DNA from: Alphaproteobacteria bacterium
GTDB taxonomy: Bacteria; Pseudomonadota; Alphaproteobacteria; Rickettsiales; VGDC01
Direction: 5' to 3'
NCBI GenBank assembly: GCA_016869895.1
Contig: VGDC01000082.1
Span: forward strand, 1-7,753
Length of the DNA stretch: 7,753 nucleotides
The position numbers and the translations under genes are program-made. Below the pieces are notes generated by a model, which was not told the DNA's origin, made no database searches, and worked only from the letters and a program-made list of their open reading frames with translations. Numbering within the stretch: the stretch's first letter is position 1; each line of letters begins with the position of its first letter. Below are positions 1-5,571 of the stretch, piece after piece.

Positions 1-99
1 TTCAGCAGCGGGTTTTGGGGCGGGGGTGGTCTCGGCATGGGCGGGGGTGGCCGCCAGCAGCAGCGCGAGCAGCAGGAGTTCAGGAGACTTTCTTGACAT
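1..99 (-). CDS. Secreted or periplasmic protein, N-terminal fragment
   Basis: Only the first 33 codons lie in the window; the frame stays open to the left edge. The translation starts MSRKSPE, continues with a leucine/alanine-rich hydrophobic core (about residues 8-17) and reaches an A-H-A motif at residues 20-22, a good signal peptidase I site before Glu23. The mature part begins with an Ala/Pro/Thr-rich stretch like many periplasmic linkers. The ATG at 99 is the only ATG in this frame and an in-frame TGA lies four codons upstream, so the start is well fixed if the gene is real. It overlaps the last 20 bases of uvrD in another frame, which suggests co-transcription and possibly translational coupling. 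There is no strong Shine-Dalgarno site; GGCGG just upstream is the nearest candidate. The function cannot be told from this piece. Confidence 0.68.
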   Translation of the reverse strand, partial: MSRKSPELLLLALLLAATPAHAETTPAPKPAAE

Positions 100-2314
100 A
101 ATCCGCCATCACTTTCTTGTCGCCCGCTTTGTCAAAGGCGATGACAAGGTTGCCATCCTGCGAGGATTTCACCTGACCATAGCCGAATTTCTGGTGGAAC
201 ACCCGCGTGCCACGCGGGAAGGCGGCATTCGGGCTGACGGGTTTAGGCAGGTTGGCACCGGGTTCGGGCTGCGTTTCAAAGGAAACGGGGCGGCGCGCCT
301 GCACGGAAGCGAGGATGTCGCGGATGCCCGCCTGCCATCCTTCACGGGAGGTGGGCGCAACGCTGCGCGGTCCACCGCCCAGATGCTGGATGTTCTCTGG
401 CGGAATCTCCTGCAGGAAGCGGGAGGGGATGCTCGATTGCCACTGGTTGTAGATGCGGCGGTTGGCGGCGGTGGTGATGGTCAGCACCTTGCGGGCGCGG
501 GTGATGCCCACATAAGCCAGTCGGCGTTCTTCCTCCAAGCCCTTCGTGCCGCCTTCGTCCATGGCGCGCTGATGGGGGAAGATGCCCTCTTCCCAACCGG
601 GCAGGAAGACGACGTCGAATTCCAAGCCCTTCGCGGCATGGAGCGTCATCAGGCTGACCATATCATCATCCAGCGTGTTCTCACGATCCATCACTAGCCC
701 GATATGCTCCAGGAACTCGGTGAGGTTCTCGTATTCCGCCATCGCCTTGATCAATTCCTTCAAGTTCTCGATGCGGCCTTGCGCTTCCGGCGTCTTTTCG
801 GCCTTCCACATGGCGATATAGCCCGATTCCTCCAGCAACTGGTCGGCTACCTGCGAGAAATGCATGTCCTGCAAACGGTCGCGCCAATGGGCGAAATCCC
901 CCAACAGTTTCATGAACGCGCCGCCGAGCTTGCCTTTCAGCTCGCCGTTCTCCAGCTGGCGGGAAACCGCGCGATAAAGCGAGATATGCTCGGCACGGGC
1001 GGTGCGGTGCAGGTCTTCGAGGGTCTTTTTGCCGATGCCGCGCTTGGGCGTGTTGATGATGCGCTCGAAGGCGAGGTCGTCATCCGGTTGGGAAAGCAGG
1101 CGGAGATAGGCCATCGCGTCGCGGATCTCCAAGCGTTCATAGAATCGCAAGCCGCCGATGACGCGGTAAGGCACGCCGAGGGTCATGAAGCGTTCCTCGA
1201 AAGCGCGGGTCTGGAATCCAGCGCGCACCAGAATGGCCATATCGTTCAGTTTGCGCTTGGCGCGCTGCAGGTCTTCCACAGATTCGCCGATGAAGCGGGC
1301 TTCCTCCGCATCGTCCCAGACGGATTTGACGCGGATTTTCTCGCCGCCGTCCGATTCCGTCCAGAGCGTCTTGCCGAGGCGTTTGGTGTTCTTGGCGATG
1401 AGGCCGGATGCCGCGCCGAGGATATGCGCGGTGGAGCGGTAATTCCGCTCTAAACGGATGACGGTGGCGTTGGGGAAATCCTTCTCGAATTTCAGGATAT
1501 TGCCCACTTCCGCACCGCGCCAACTGTAGATGGATTGGTCGTCATCGCCCACGCAGCAGACGTTCTTATGCGCCATGGAGAGCAGCCGCAGCCAGAGGTA
1601 TTGCGCGATGTTGGTGTCCTGATACTCGTCCACCAGCACATAGCGGAAGCGTGTCTCTGCATAGTATTGCAGCACATCGGGGAAGGTTTTGAACAGTGTC
1701 AGGCAATGGAGCAGCAGGTCGCCGAAGTCCATTGCCGCTAGGGTCTTCAGGCGCGCCTGATAATTCGCATAGAGGCGGCGGAGGGTGGCATTGGCCGTTT
1801 CCGGCACTTCGGCGGGGGTCTGCCCCACATCCTTGAAGGCTTGAATGGCGCCGAGCATCTGTTTGGGCGGGTTGGCGGTGGTGTCGATGCCCGCTTCGCC
1901 CATCAAGGTCTTGATGAGACGCAGTTGGTCGTCGGCATCCAGAATGGTGAAATGGGTCGGGAAACCGAGTTTCTCCGCATGGGTGCGCAGGATTTTCGAG
2001 CAGATGGAGTGGAACGTGCCGATCCACATGCCGCCGCGCCCTGGCCCGCCGCCCGTGTCGGCCATGATGCCGGTGATATGCTGCACACGATGCACCATCT
2101 CCTTCGCGGCTTTGTTGGTGAAGGTCACGGCCAGAATCTGCCCCGGCGGCACGTGATGCGCCACGAGCAGATGGGCGATGCGGGTGGTCAACACGCGCGT
2201 TTTACCCGTGCCTGCGCCTGCAAGGACGAGAACAGGGCCTTCGACCGCTTCCACGGCGGCGCGTTGCTCCGGATTCAGGCCGGAGAGATAGGGGGGGGAG
2301 GTGTCTTCCATCAT
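80..2314 (-). CDS. uvrD: ATP-dependent DNA helicase UvrD/PcrA (superfamily 1A)
   Basis: A 3'-5' DNA helicase/translocase of the UvrD/PcrA/Rep family, acting in nucleotide excision repair, mismatch repair and removal of obstacles to replication. All SF1A motifs are visible (numbering from the ATG at 2314, 744 residues): Q motif LNPEQ 13-17, Walker A GAGTGKT 33-39, motif Ia VTFTNKAAKEM near 63-73, Ib GTFHS 99-103, Walker B VDEYQDT 228-234, motif III GDDDQSIYSWRGA 256-268, motif IV RLERNYRST 287-295, motif V TLHAAKGLEFD 557-567 and motif VI RRLAYVGITRAR 597-608. The C-terminal 50 residues carry the RGTRVFHQKFGYGQV signature of the Tudor-like domain that in PcrA/UvrD contacts RNA polymerase. The frame can also start at an ATG at 2380, but the extra 22 residues do not look like the family N-terminus and would leave only 14 bases to the divergent gene, so 2314 (or 2311) is preferred. 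Intact and of normal length. Confidence 0.96.
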   Translation of the reverse strand: MMEDTSPPYLSGLNPEQRAAVEAVEGPVLVLAGAGTGKTRVLTTRIAHLLVAHHVPPGQILAVTFTNKAAKEMVHRVQHITGIMADTGGGPGRGGMWIGTFHSICSKILRTHAEKLGFPTHFTILDADDQLRLIKTLMGEAGIDTTANPPKQMLGAIQAFKDVGQTPAEVPETANATLRRLYANYQARLKTLAAMDFGDLLLHCLTLFKTFPDVLQYYAETRFRYVLVDEYQDTNIAQYLWLRLLSMAHKNVCCVGDDDQSIYSWRGAEVGNILKFEKDFPNATVIRLERNYRSTAHILGAASGLIAKNTKRLGKTLWTESDGGEKIRVKSVWDDAEEARFIGESVEDLQRAKRKLNDMAILVRAGFQTRAFEERFMTLGVPYRVIGGLRFYERLEIRDAMAYLRLLSQPDDDLAFERIINTPKRGIGKKTLEDLHRTARAEHISLYRAVSRQLENGELKGKLGGAFMKLLGDFAHWRDRLQDMHFSQVADQLLEESGYIAMWKAEKTPEAQGRIENLKELIKAMAEYENLTEFLEHIGLVMDRENTLDDDMVSLMTLHAAKGLEFDVVFLPGWEEGIFPHQRAMDEGGTKGLEEERRLAYVGITRARKVLTITTAANRRIYNQWQSSIPSRFLQEIPPENIQHLGGGPRSVAPTSREGWQAGIRDILASVQARRPVSFETQPEPGANLPKPVSPNAAFPRGTRVFHQKFGYGQVKSSQDGNLVIAFDKAGDKKVMADYVKKVS

Positions 2315-2320
2315 GCCCGC

Positions 2321-2349
2321 ATTAAAGCGCAACAGCCGCCTGTTCACAA
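2321..2349 (-). promoter_or_regulatory. Candidate uvrD promoter
   Basis: On the minus strand TTGTGA (2349-2344; 4 of 6 match to TTGACA) is separated by 17 bases from TTTAAT (2326-2321; 5 of 6 match to TATAAT). Transcription would begin about seven bases further on, at or next to the ATG at 2314, so the message would be nearly leaderless. This fits the preferred short start of uvrD and the lack of a clear Shine-Dalgarno site there. Prediction by eye only. Confidence 0.35.
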
Positions 2350-2394
2350 GCCAATTTCCTTGCGGAACGGCGATTTCCATGCGTTAATCCGCCC

Positions 2395-2604
2395 ATGAAC
2401 GATAGCACCAATCTTTCGCCCTGCATCAAGGTGTGCAGCATGGATGACGACACGGGATTCTGCCTTGGCTGCGCGCGCACATTGCAGGAGGTCGCCCGTT
2501 GGCGGAGCTTGAGCCGTGAACAGCAGAAACAGGTGCTGACGCTGCTTCCCGCCCGCAAGCAAGCGATGCGCGAAGCGGGAGCGGATACACGCTGGCGTGA
2601 TTAG
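2395..2604 (+). CDS. DUF1289 family small cysteine-motif protein
   Basis: A 69-residue protein with the DUF1289 signature: SPCIKVC, then a D-x-x-T-G-F-C-L-G-C-A-R-T block, followed by a helical segment with E-V-A-R-W and L-S-R-E-Q. The four cysteines (10, 14, 23, 26) in a CxxxC-x8-CxxC pattern suggest a small metal-binding site, possibly zinc, but the family has no settled biochemical function. It starts at an ATG 80 bases from the preferred uvrD start on the opposite strand and ends in TAG only two bases before the end of the convergent pentapeptide gene. No strong Shine-Dalgarno site is visible. DUF1289 genes are widespread in proteobacteria as single small genes; the placement next to uvrD may not be functional. 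Confidence 0.88.
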   Translation: MNDSTNLSPCIKVCSMDDDTGFCLGCARTLQEVARWRSLSREQQKQVLTLLPARKQAMREAGADTRWRD

Positions 2605-2606
2605 GG

Positions 2607-3326
2607 TTAGCCCGTGCTTTTCGACAGATGCTGGAAATAATGGGTGAGCAGGCCGACGGCGCTGTGCTCCTCCTGCTGCATCGGCATGATGAGCGCGAGG
2701 GAGGCGGAATCGAGCAAGGTATCAGTCACATTCGCGCCTTCCAGTTGCACGTCCTGTATATCCGCACTGCGCAATACGGCGCGTTTCAGGTTGCTTTCCC
2801 GCAAGTCCACCGTGTGCAGCTGGGCATGTTCGAAATCCGCATGGGAGAAGTTCGCACCACGGAAATCGCATTCGGAAACGGAGGTGTAGCCCATCTTGGC
2901 AGAGACGCCGAAGGCATGGCGGAAATCGGTCTTGTCGATCTGCGCGCCGCGGAAAGTGGTGGTGTCCAACTGTGCGTGGCGCAGGTCGCAGCAGGTCAGC
3001 TCGACGTTGTCCATCCGCGCGGCACTGAGACGCGCGCCAGAGAAGTCGATATTCCACAGGGGCATATCGCTGAAGATGCTGCCCGAAAGGTCGCTGCCCG
3101 ACAAATCCGCGCCGGAGAGCGCCACGCGCCGCAAGTCCTGACCCGATAAATCCGCGATGCCGCCTATCAAATGGTTAAGCGAGAAGGCCGCTTTCGCAAG
3201 TTCTTGCGGCAGTTCCGCCGCGCTGCATCCTGTATCGCGGATGGTGGCGAGCGCTTTTTGATGGAGTTCAAGGTAAAGCTCAAGGGTTTTGATATTAACC
3301 TTTTGAATCGTTCCGTCACTTTTCAT
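2607..3326 (-). CDS. Pentapeptide-repeat protein (first of a tandem pair)
   Basis: A 239-residue protein. Residues 1-58 are a predicted helical segment (L-E-L-Y-L-E-L-H-Q-K-A followed by Ala/Leu-rich helix). Residues from about 59 to 210 are roughly 30 tandem pentapeptides of the A(D/N)LXX type, such as DLSGQDL, GADLSGSDLSGS and RGANFSHADF, which fold as a right-handed quadrilateral beta-helix. Three repeats around GVSAKMGYTSVSE are degenerate but keep the five-residue register. A 25-residue non-repeat tail follows, containing a Met-Gln-Glu-rich turn and a short helix. The ATG at 3326 is chosen because AGGA lies six bases upstream; the frame extends 12 codons further only to a TTG at 3362. 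No signal peptide or membrane segment, so probably cytoplasmic. Some pentapeptide proteins (MfpA, Qnr) mimic DNA and bind gyrase, but most have unknown roles, and the sequence does not decide. Paralogue of the gene immediately upstream. Confidence 0.93.
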   Translation of the reverse strand: MKSDGTIQKVNIKTLELYLELHQKALATIRDTGCSAAELPQELAKAAFSLNHLIGGIADLSGQDLRRVALSGADLSGSDLSGSIFSDMPLWNIDFSGARLSAARMDNVELTCCDLRHAQLDTTTFRGAQIDKTDFRHAFGVSAKMGYTSVSECDFRGANFSHADFEHAQLHTVDLRESNLKRAVLRSADIQDVQLEGANVTDTLLDSASLALIMPMQQEEHSAVGLLTHYFQHLSKSTG

Positions 3327-3442
3327 GAGATTTCCTGCTGGATTTGAGCGATGGCTATTCAATGCTTGTTATGCTCAGTATCCGATAATCTTTTTAATAA
3401 AGTGTAAAAATTTTAGGAAAAATTACACGCAAGAAGAAAAAA
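3327..3442 (-). promoter_or_regulatory. AT-rich spacer between the pentapeptide genes, likely promoter region
   Basis: The 116-base gap is much richer in A and T than its surroundings, particularly 3390-3442. It contains an imperfect inverted repeat at 3402-3428: arms GTGTAA and TTACAC, with an inner TTTT/AAAA pairing. On the minus strand one arm includes TTTACA, a fair -35 element, and GATACT (about 3378-3383) resembles a -10 element, but their 20-base spacing is too long to call a promoter with confidence. The repeat has no good T-tract as a terminator and could be an operator. The composition and gap length suggest that the first pentapeptide gene has its own promoter. Confidence 0.35.
3331..3336 (-). 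promoter_or_regulatory. Shine-Dalgarno site deciding the start of the first pentapeptide gene
   Basis: AGGAAA on the minus strand, with AGGA six bases before the ATG at 3326. No comparable site precedes the upstream TTG at 3362, so this site fixes the start. Confidence 0.6.
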
Positions 3443-3456
3443 TCAGGAGATTTTTT
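3437..3456 (-). terminator. Weak AT-stem hairpin at the 3' end of the second pentapeptide gene
   Basis: AAAAAATC and GATTTTTT form a perfect 8-bp stem around a four-base loop, and the TGA stop codon of the gene lies at the loop and stem edge. On the minus strand the second arm ends in a run of six T. The stem is almost all A-T, so it would be a weak terminator at best. Confidence 0.25.
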
Positions 3457-4381
3457 GACGTACGATGCGTTTCAACGCCCCCATGAGCTTGGGGTCATCG
3501 TCCGGCTCAAGCACCGTGCCCGTCAGCACCGCCGTGCCGAAGTTGACACCCGCGACGTTCGCATCCGTCAGGTCGGCATGGGAGAAATCCGCATTGCTGA
3601 GGTGCGTGCGCAAATCCGCGCCTTTGAGTTTGCTGGACGTGAAGACCGCATCCTCCAGCACGGCGCCCTTAAGCTTCGCCGAAGACAAATCCGCCTGCAG
3701 GATTTGCGCGCCGGTGAGATTCGCCTGATTGAAATCCGCGCCCATGGCAGTGGCATTTTTGAGCAGCGCGCCCTGTAACACGGTTTTCTTGAGCGTGGCG
3801 GCGGTGAATTTCGCGTCTTCCAGATGCACTCCCGAAAGATTTGCCTCGGAGAGATTCGCGCCGCTGAAATCGGCTTTCTTCGCACTACCGCCGCGTAAAT
3901 CGACGCCGTTCAGCTTCGTTTCGCGCAGGTTCGTGCCGTGGAAGCGGCTATTGGTCAGCTTCGCGCGGCGCAAATCGACGCCTTCGAAATTGGCTTGGTC
4001 GAAGCGGCATTTGGTCATTTCCGCATCTTGCGCGTCAATGCCGTGCAGCAAAGCGCCCGTGAAATCGGCGGATTTGAATACGCCACGCCGCAGCTTCGCG
4101 CCGGAAAGTTTCGCGCCAATCAGCTTAGCCCCGCTGAAATTCGCACCACGCATATCCGCATCGCTCAAATCCGCGCCGGAGAAGTCGATGAGTTGCAGAT
4201 CCAACTCGCGCAGATCCGCGCCGGAAAGGTCGGGTGTACCTTTTATGAGTTCGGCCAAAGGCAACAATGCCTTCTCCATGGCAGCGGTCAGCGTGCCCTT
4301 CTGTTTCGCGCGCACCGCCTTGCGATGCGCAAGCACATAAGTATCAAGAAATTCGCGGGTGACGGTCTTGGTTTTAGTCAT
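3443..4381 (-). CDS. Long pentapeptide-repeat protein (second of a tandem pair)
   Basis: About 312 residues from the ATG at 4381. Residues 1-50 form a helical segment (REFLDTYVLAHRKAV, then an Ala/Leu/Glu-rich helix ending LIKGTPDLSG). Residues 51 to about 290 are close to 48 nearly unbroken pentapeptides (SGADLSDADMRGANFSGAKL and similar), predicting a rod-like quadrilateral beta-helix of about twelve coils. The last 22 residues (D-D-D-P-K-L-M, then a Lys/Arg-rich helix) cap the rod. The N-terminal segment aligns with that of the downstream paralogue (L-D/E-x-Y-x-L-x-H-x-K-A and D-L-S-G-x-D-L-R). An ATG at 4417 is also in frame and adds 12 residues. Neither start has a Shine-Dalgarno site; 4381 is preferred because it corresponds to the supported start of the paralogue. 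No signal peptide. Function unknown; DNA mimicry or a protein scaffold are possibilities known for the family. Confidence 0.93.
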   Translation of the reverse strand: MTKTKTVTREFLDTYVLAHRKAVRAKQKGTLTAAMEKALLPLAELIKGTPDLSGADLRELDLQLIDFSGADLSDADMRGANFSGAKLIGAKLSGAKLRRGVFKSADFTGALLHGIDAQDAEMTKCRFDQANFEGVDLRRAKLTNSRFHGTNLRETKLNGVDLRGGSAKKADFSGANLSEANLSGVHLEDAKFTAATLKKTVLQGALLKNATAMGADFNQANLTGAQILQADLSSAKLKGAVLEDAVFTSSKLKGADLRTHLSNADFSHADLTDANVAGVNFGTAVLTGTVLEPDDDPKLMGALKRIVRQKIS

Positions 4382-4478
4382 AGGGGTTAAGGCGGGATTC
4401 CTTGGGTTGGCAACCATTTCAGGATAGCAACCGAACCTTAACAGGGTCTTAATTTTCGCGGGTGAAAGGCGGATTTGC

Positions 4479-4487
4479 TGTGGATAA
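4479..4487 (-). promoter_or_regulatory. Isolated consensus DnaA-box sequence
   Basis: The minus strand reads TTATCCACA, a perfect match to the 9-base DnaA box, lying between a terminator and the second pentapeptide gene, about 60-100 bases upstream of its possible starts. I see no second box nearby and no origin genes, so it is not an origin. It could be a regulatory DnaA site or chance. Confidence 0.3.
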
Positions 4488-4491
4488 CCGC

Positions 4492-4518
4492 AAAAAAAGG
4501 GCCTCGCTAAGAGGCCCT
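4492..4518 (-). terminator. Rho-independent terminator, minus strand
   Basis: A perfect 8-bp GC-rich stem, AGGGCCTC/GAGGCCCT, with a 5-base loop is followed on the minus strand by seven T (4498-4492; the first may pair in the stem). On the plus strand the stem is not followed by T, so the direction is clear. It is the second minus-strand terminator after phasin. Confidence 0.8.
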
Positions 4519-4608
4519 AAGTGTAAAGCAACAGCCTTTCGGCTGAATCAGAAGCATATACGGCTTTTTGAAGCCGTGCATTGTGACGTGCATCTACAAT
4601 ACAGAGTG
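4492..4608 (-). ncRNA. Candidate small structured RNA between two terminators
   Basis: Between the phasin terminator and a second strong minus-strand terminator lies a stretch with no convincing protein gene but several adjacent hairpins. In minus-strand order they are an 8-bp stem with one G-U pair (4603-4577), a perfect 7-bp stem ACGGCTT/AAGCCGT with a CAAA loop (4577-4560), a 5-bp stem CAGCC/GGCTG with a GAAA (GNRA) tetraloop (4545-4532), and the terminator hairpin (4518-4498) followed by seven T. A weak promoter may lie upstream: TTGGTT at 4642-4637, 16 bases, TATGCT at 4620-4615. That would give a transcript of roughly 117 nt starting near 4608; the 5' end is an estimate. I do not recognise a known RNA family. 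The alternative is that the second terminator merely catches phasin read-through and the hairpins are a structured 3' region. Confidence 0.4.
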
Positions 4609-4673
4609 CAACCTAGCATAGAGAAATTGCAGTGTAAACCAAAAATAAACTCAAGGTTGCATAGTATTTGTAG

Positions 4674-4704
4674 AAAAAACCCTGCCACTTGCGTAGCAGG
4701 GTTT
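4674..4704 (-). terminator. Rho-independent terminator of the phasin gene
   Basis: A 9-bp stem AAACCCTGC/GCAGGGTTT around a 10-base loop begins 20 bases after the phasin stop codon and runs into six T on the minus strand. The last three T lie outside the fully paired stem. Good stem and position. Confidence 0.85.
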
Positions 4705-4723
4705 CACAGTGTTTCGACGCGGA

Positions 4724-5263
4724 TTAAGCGGCGAGGTTCTTCTTCAGGCGTTCAGCGACCTGATTGGCCTGCTGGCTCATAGGCTCGGCGGCGGTGGTCG
4801 CCAGCTTGAACCAGACATCGGTCAGACGCGCAGTGGTGTCGAAGAAACGGGTCAGGTTCGACTGCATGGCGCGGCTCTGCACTTCGGCGAGGTCACCAAG
4901 GTTGCGGCATGCCAGCAGTTCTTTGGAGAACTGCACGTTTTCAGAGTAGAGTTCGTTGGTTTCGGCGACGAGCTGCTCGTGCAGTTCTTTCGCGGTCTCG
5001 GTCACGGATTTACCGGTTTCGACCAGAGTCTCAAGGTGCTGTTTGCCGAAAGCGGAGATTTCCTTCACGCCGGACTGGAACTGCTCCATGTGGTCGCGGC
5101 TGGCTTCGACGATCTTCTCCTGATTGCGCACGGCTTCATCGCGGGTGATGGCGATGTTCTCGCGGGCGGCGTCAACGCCGGCTTTGGTGAAATTCTCGAT
5201 GTTCGCGGCGGTCTGGGTGACGGCTGCCTTCACGCTGGGGACGGGCTTCTTGTTGGTCGACAT
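4724..5263 (-). CDS. Phasin family protein
   Basis: A 179-residue, almost entirely helical, amphipathic protein of the Phasin_2 type. After a short basic N-terminus (MSTNKKPVPS) it has a continuous helix-forming region with KAGVDAARENIAITRDEAV, then EKIVEASRDHMEQFQSGVKE, ISAFGKQHLETLVETGKSV and AKELHEQLVAETNELYSENV. The ELLACRNLGDLAEVQSRAMQ block is the typical phasin core, with an L-x-E-V/A-x-x-L/Q-S pattern, and the C-terminus ends in a Lys/Ala-rich helix. Phasins coat polyhydroxyalkanoate granules and control their size and number; related proteins also act as chaperone-like stress proteins. No polyester synthase or depolymerase is in the window, so the granule role is from family knowledge only. 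The start at 5263 is fixed by a strong GGAGGA site. It appears monocistronic, with its own promoter and terminator. Confidence 0.9.
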   Translation of the reverse strand: MSTNKKPVPSVKAAVTQTAANIENFTKAGVDAARENIAITRDEAVRNQEKIVEASRDHMEQFQSGVKEISAFGKQHLETLVETGKSVTETAKELHEQLVAETNELYSENVQFSKELLACRNLGDLAEVQSRAMQSNLTRFFDTTARLTDVWFKLATTAAEPMSQQANQVAERLKKNLAA

Positions 5264-5267
5264 GGTT

Positions 5268-5273
5268 TCCTCC
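5268..5273 (-). promoter_or_regulatory. Strong Shine-Dalgarno site of the phasin gene
   Basis: GGAGGA on the minus strand, four bases before the ATG at 5263. It is the best ribosome binding site in the window and fits a highly expressed granule-coat protein. Confidence 0.85.
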
Positions 5274-5322
5274 GTTCAAAAATATTATTCTTATTCATTC
5301 TCCCTCGGCGAGGGGAGGCTAT

Positions 5323-5351
5323 GGATAGCCCGAAAACGCGCGCGGGTCAAG
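5323..5351 (-). promoter_or_regulatory. Candidate phasin promoter
   Basis: On the minus strand CTTGAC (5351-5346), a 17-base spacer and CTATCC (5328-5323) resemble the alphaproteobacterial housekeeping pattern CTTGAC-N17-CTATAT, with a full -35 match and four of six in the -10. The predicted start near 5316 gives an untranslated leader of about 50 bases, which contains a small hairpin CCCTC/GAGGG (5302-5314). Confidence 0.5.
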
Positions 5352-5432
5352 GGTTTTGCGCAGTGCAACAATGATACAATCGAGCATATACCAAGGGCTA
5401 TAAAGAAGTCATAAGAGTCTTCGATACTATTT

Positions 5433-5459
5433 GTGGTGGTTTTTGTGAAAACTCACCAC
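5433..5459. repeat. Imperfect inverted repeat in the phasin/carboxypeptidase divergent region
   Basis: GTGGTG-GTTTT and AAAAC-T-CACCAC form an 11-bp stem with one bulged base and a 4-base loop. No T-run follows on either strand, so it is not a terminator. It lies between the two divergent genes, about 80 bases from the phasin -35 element and 110 bases from the preferred carboxypeptidase start, where an operator or leader structure would be expected. Confidence 0.55.
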
Positions 5460-5571
5460 TTCATCTTGCAGTGAAGGCGTTTTCCGTTGTATGCTTCGCT
5501 CAACCGCCGTGTTCCGGCGTCGTCACGTCTATTCTCAAAGGTGTCCACCCAACGTGCAGAAAATGTTGCAG

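Noticed and set aside
26..697. Long plus-strand open frame opposite uvrD (223 codons), and a similar one at 704-1453
   Set aside because: They lie antisense to an intact, motif-complete helicase gene. The translations look like mirrored GC-rich codons with no recognisable motif.
3729..4340. Plus-strand open frame of 203 codons opposite the long pentapeptide gene
   Set aside because: Its regular Ser/Ala/Pro/Lys pattern is the antisense reading of the pentapeptide codons, not an independent protein.
2607..4417. Possible CRISPR-like or satellite repeat because of recurring motifs such as AAATCCGCGCC
   Set aside because: The repetition follows the five-codon period of the pentapeptide proteins and has no constant spacer structure.
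4507..4593. Minus-strand 28-codon frame (MHVTMHGFKKPYMLL...) within the candidate small RNA, ending in the terminator loop
   Set aside because: It has no Shine-Dalgarno site and a length expected by chance, and its codons coincide with the hairpin stems. A leader or small peptide cannot be excluded, but nothing supports it.
4418..4723. Replication origin, suggested by the DnaA box and nearby AT-rich DNA
   Set aside because: There is only one box, no cluster, and no dnaA, parAB or other origin genes nearby.
4462..4782. Plus-strand 106-codon frame across the phasin terminators
   Set aside because: It crosses two terminator hairpins and the phasin 3' end, has no ribosome binding site and no protein-like composition.
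5230..5298. Minus-strand upstream frame (MNKNNIFERRK...) in the phasin leader, overlapping the phasin start out of frame
   Set aside because: No properly spaced ribosome binding site, while the phasin ATG has an excellent one. Most likely chance.
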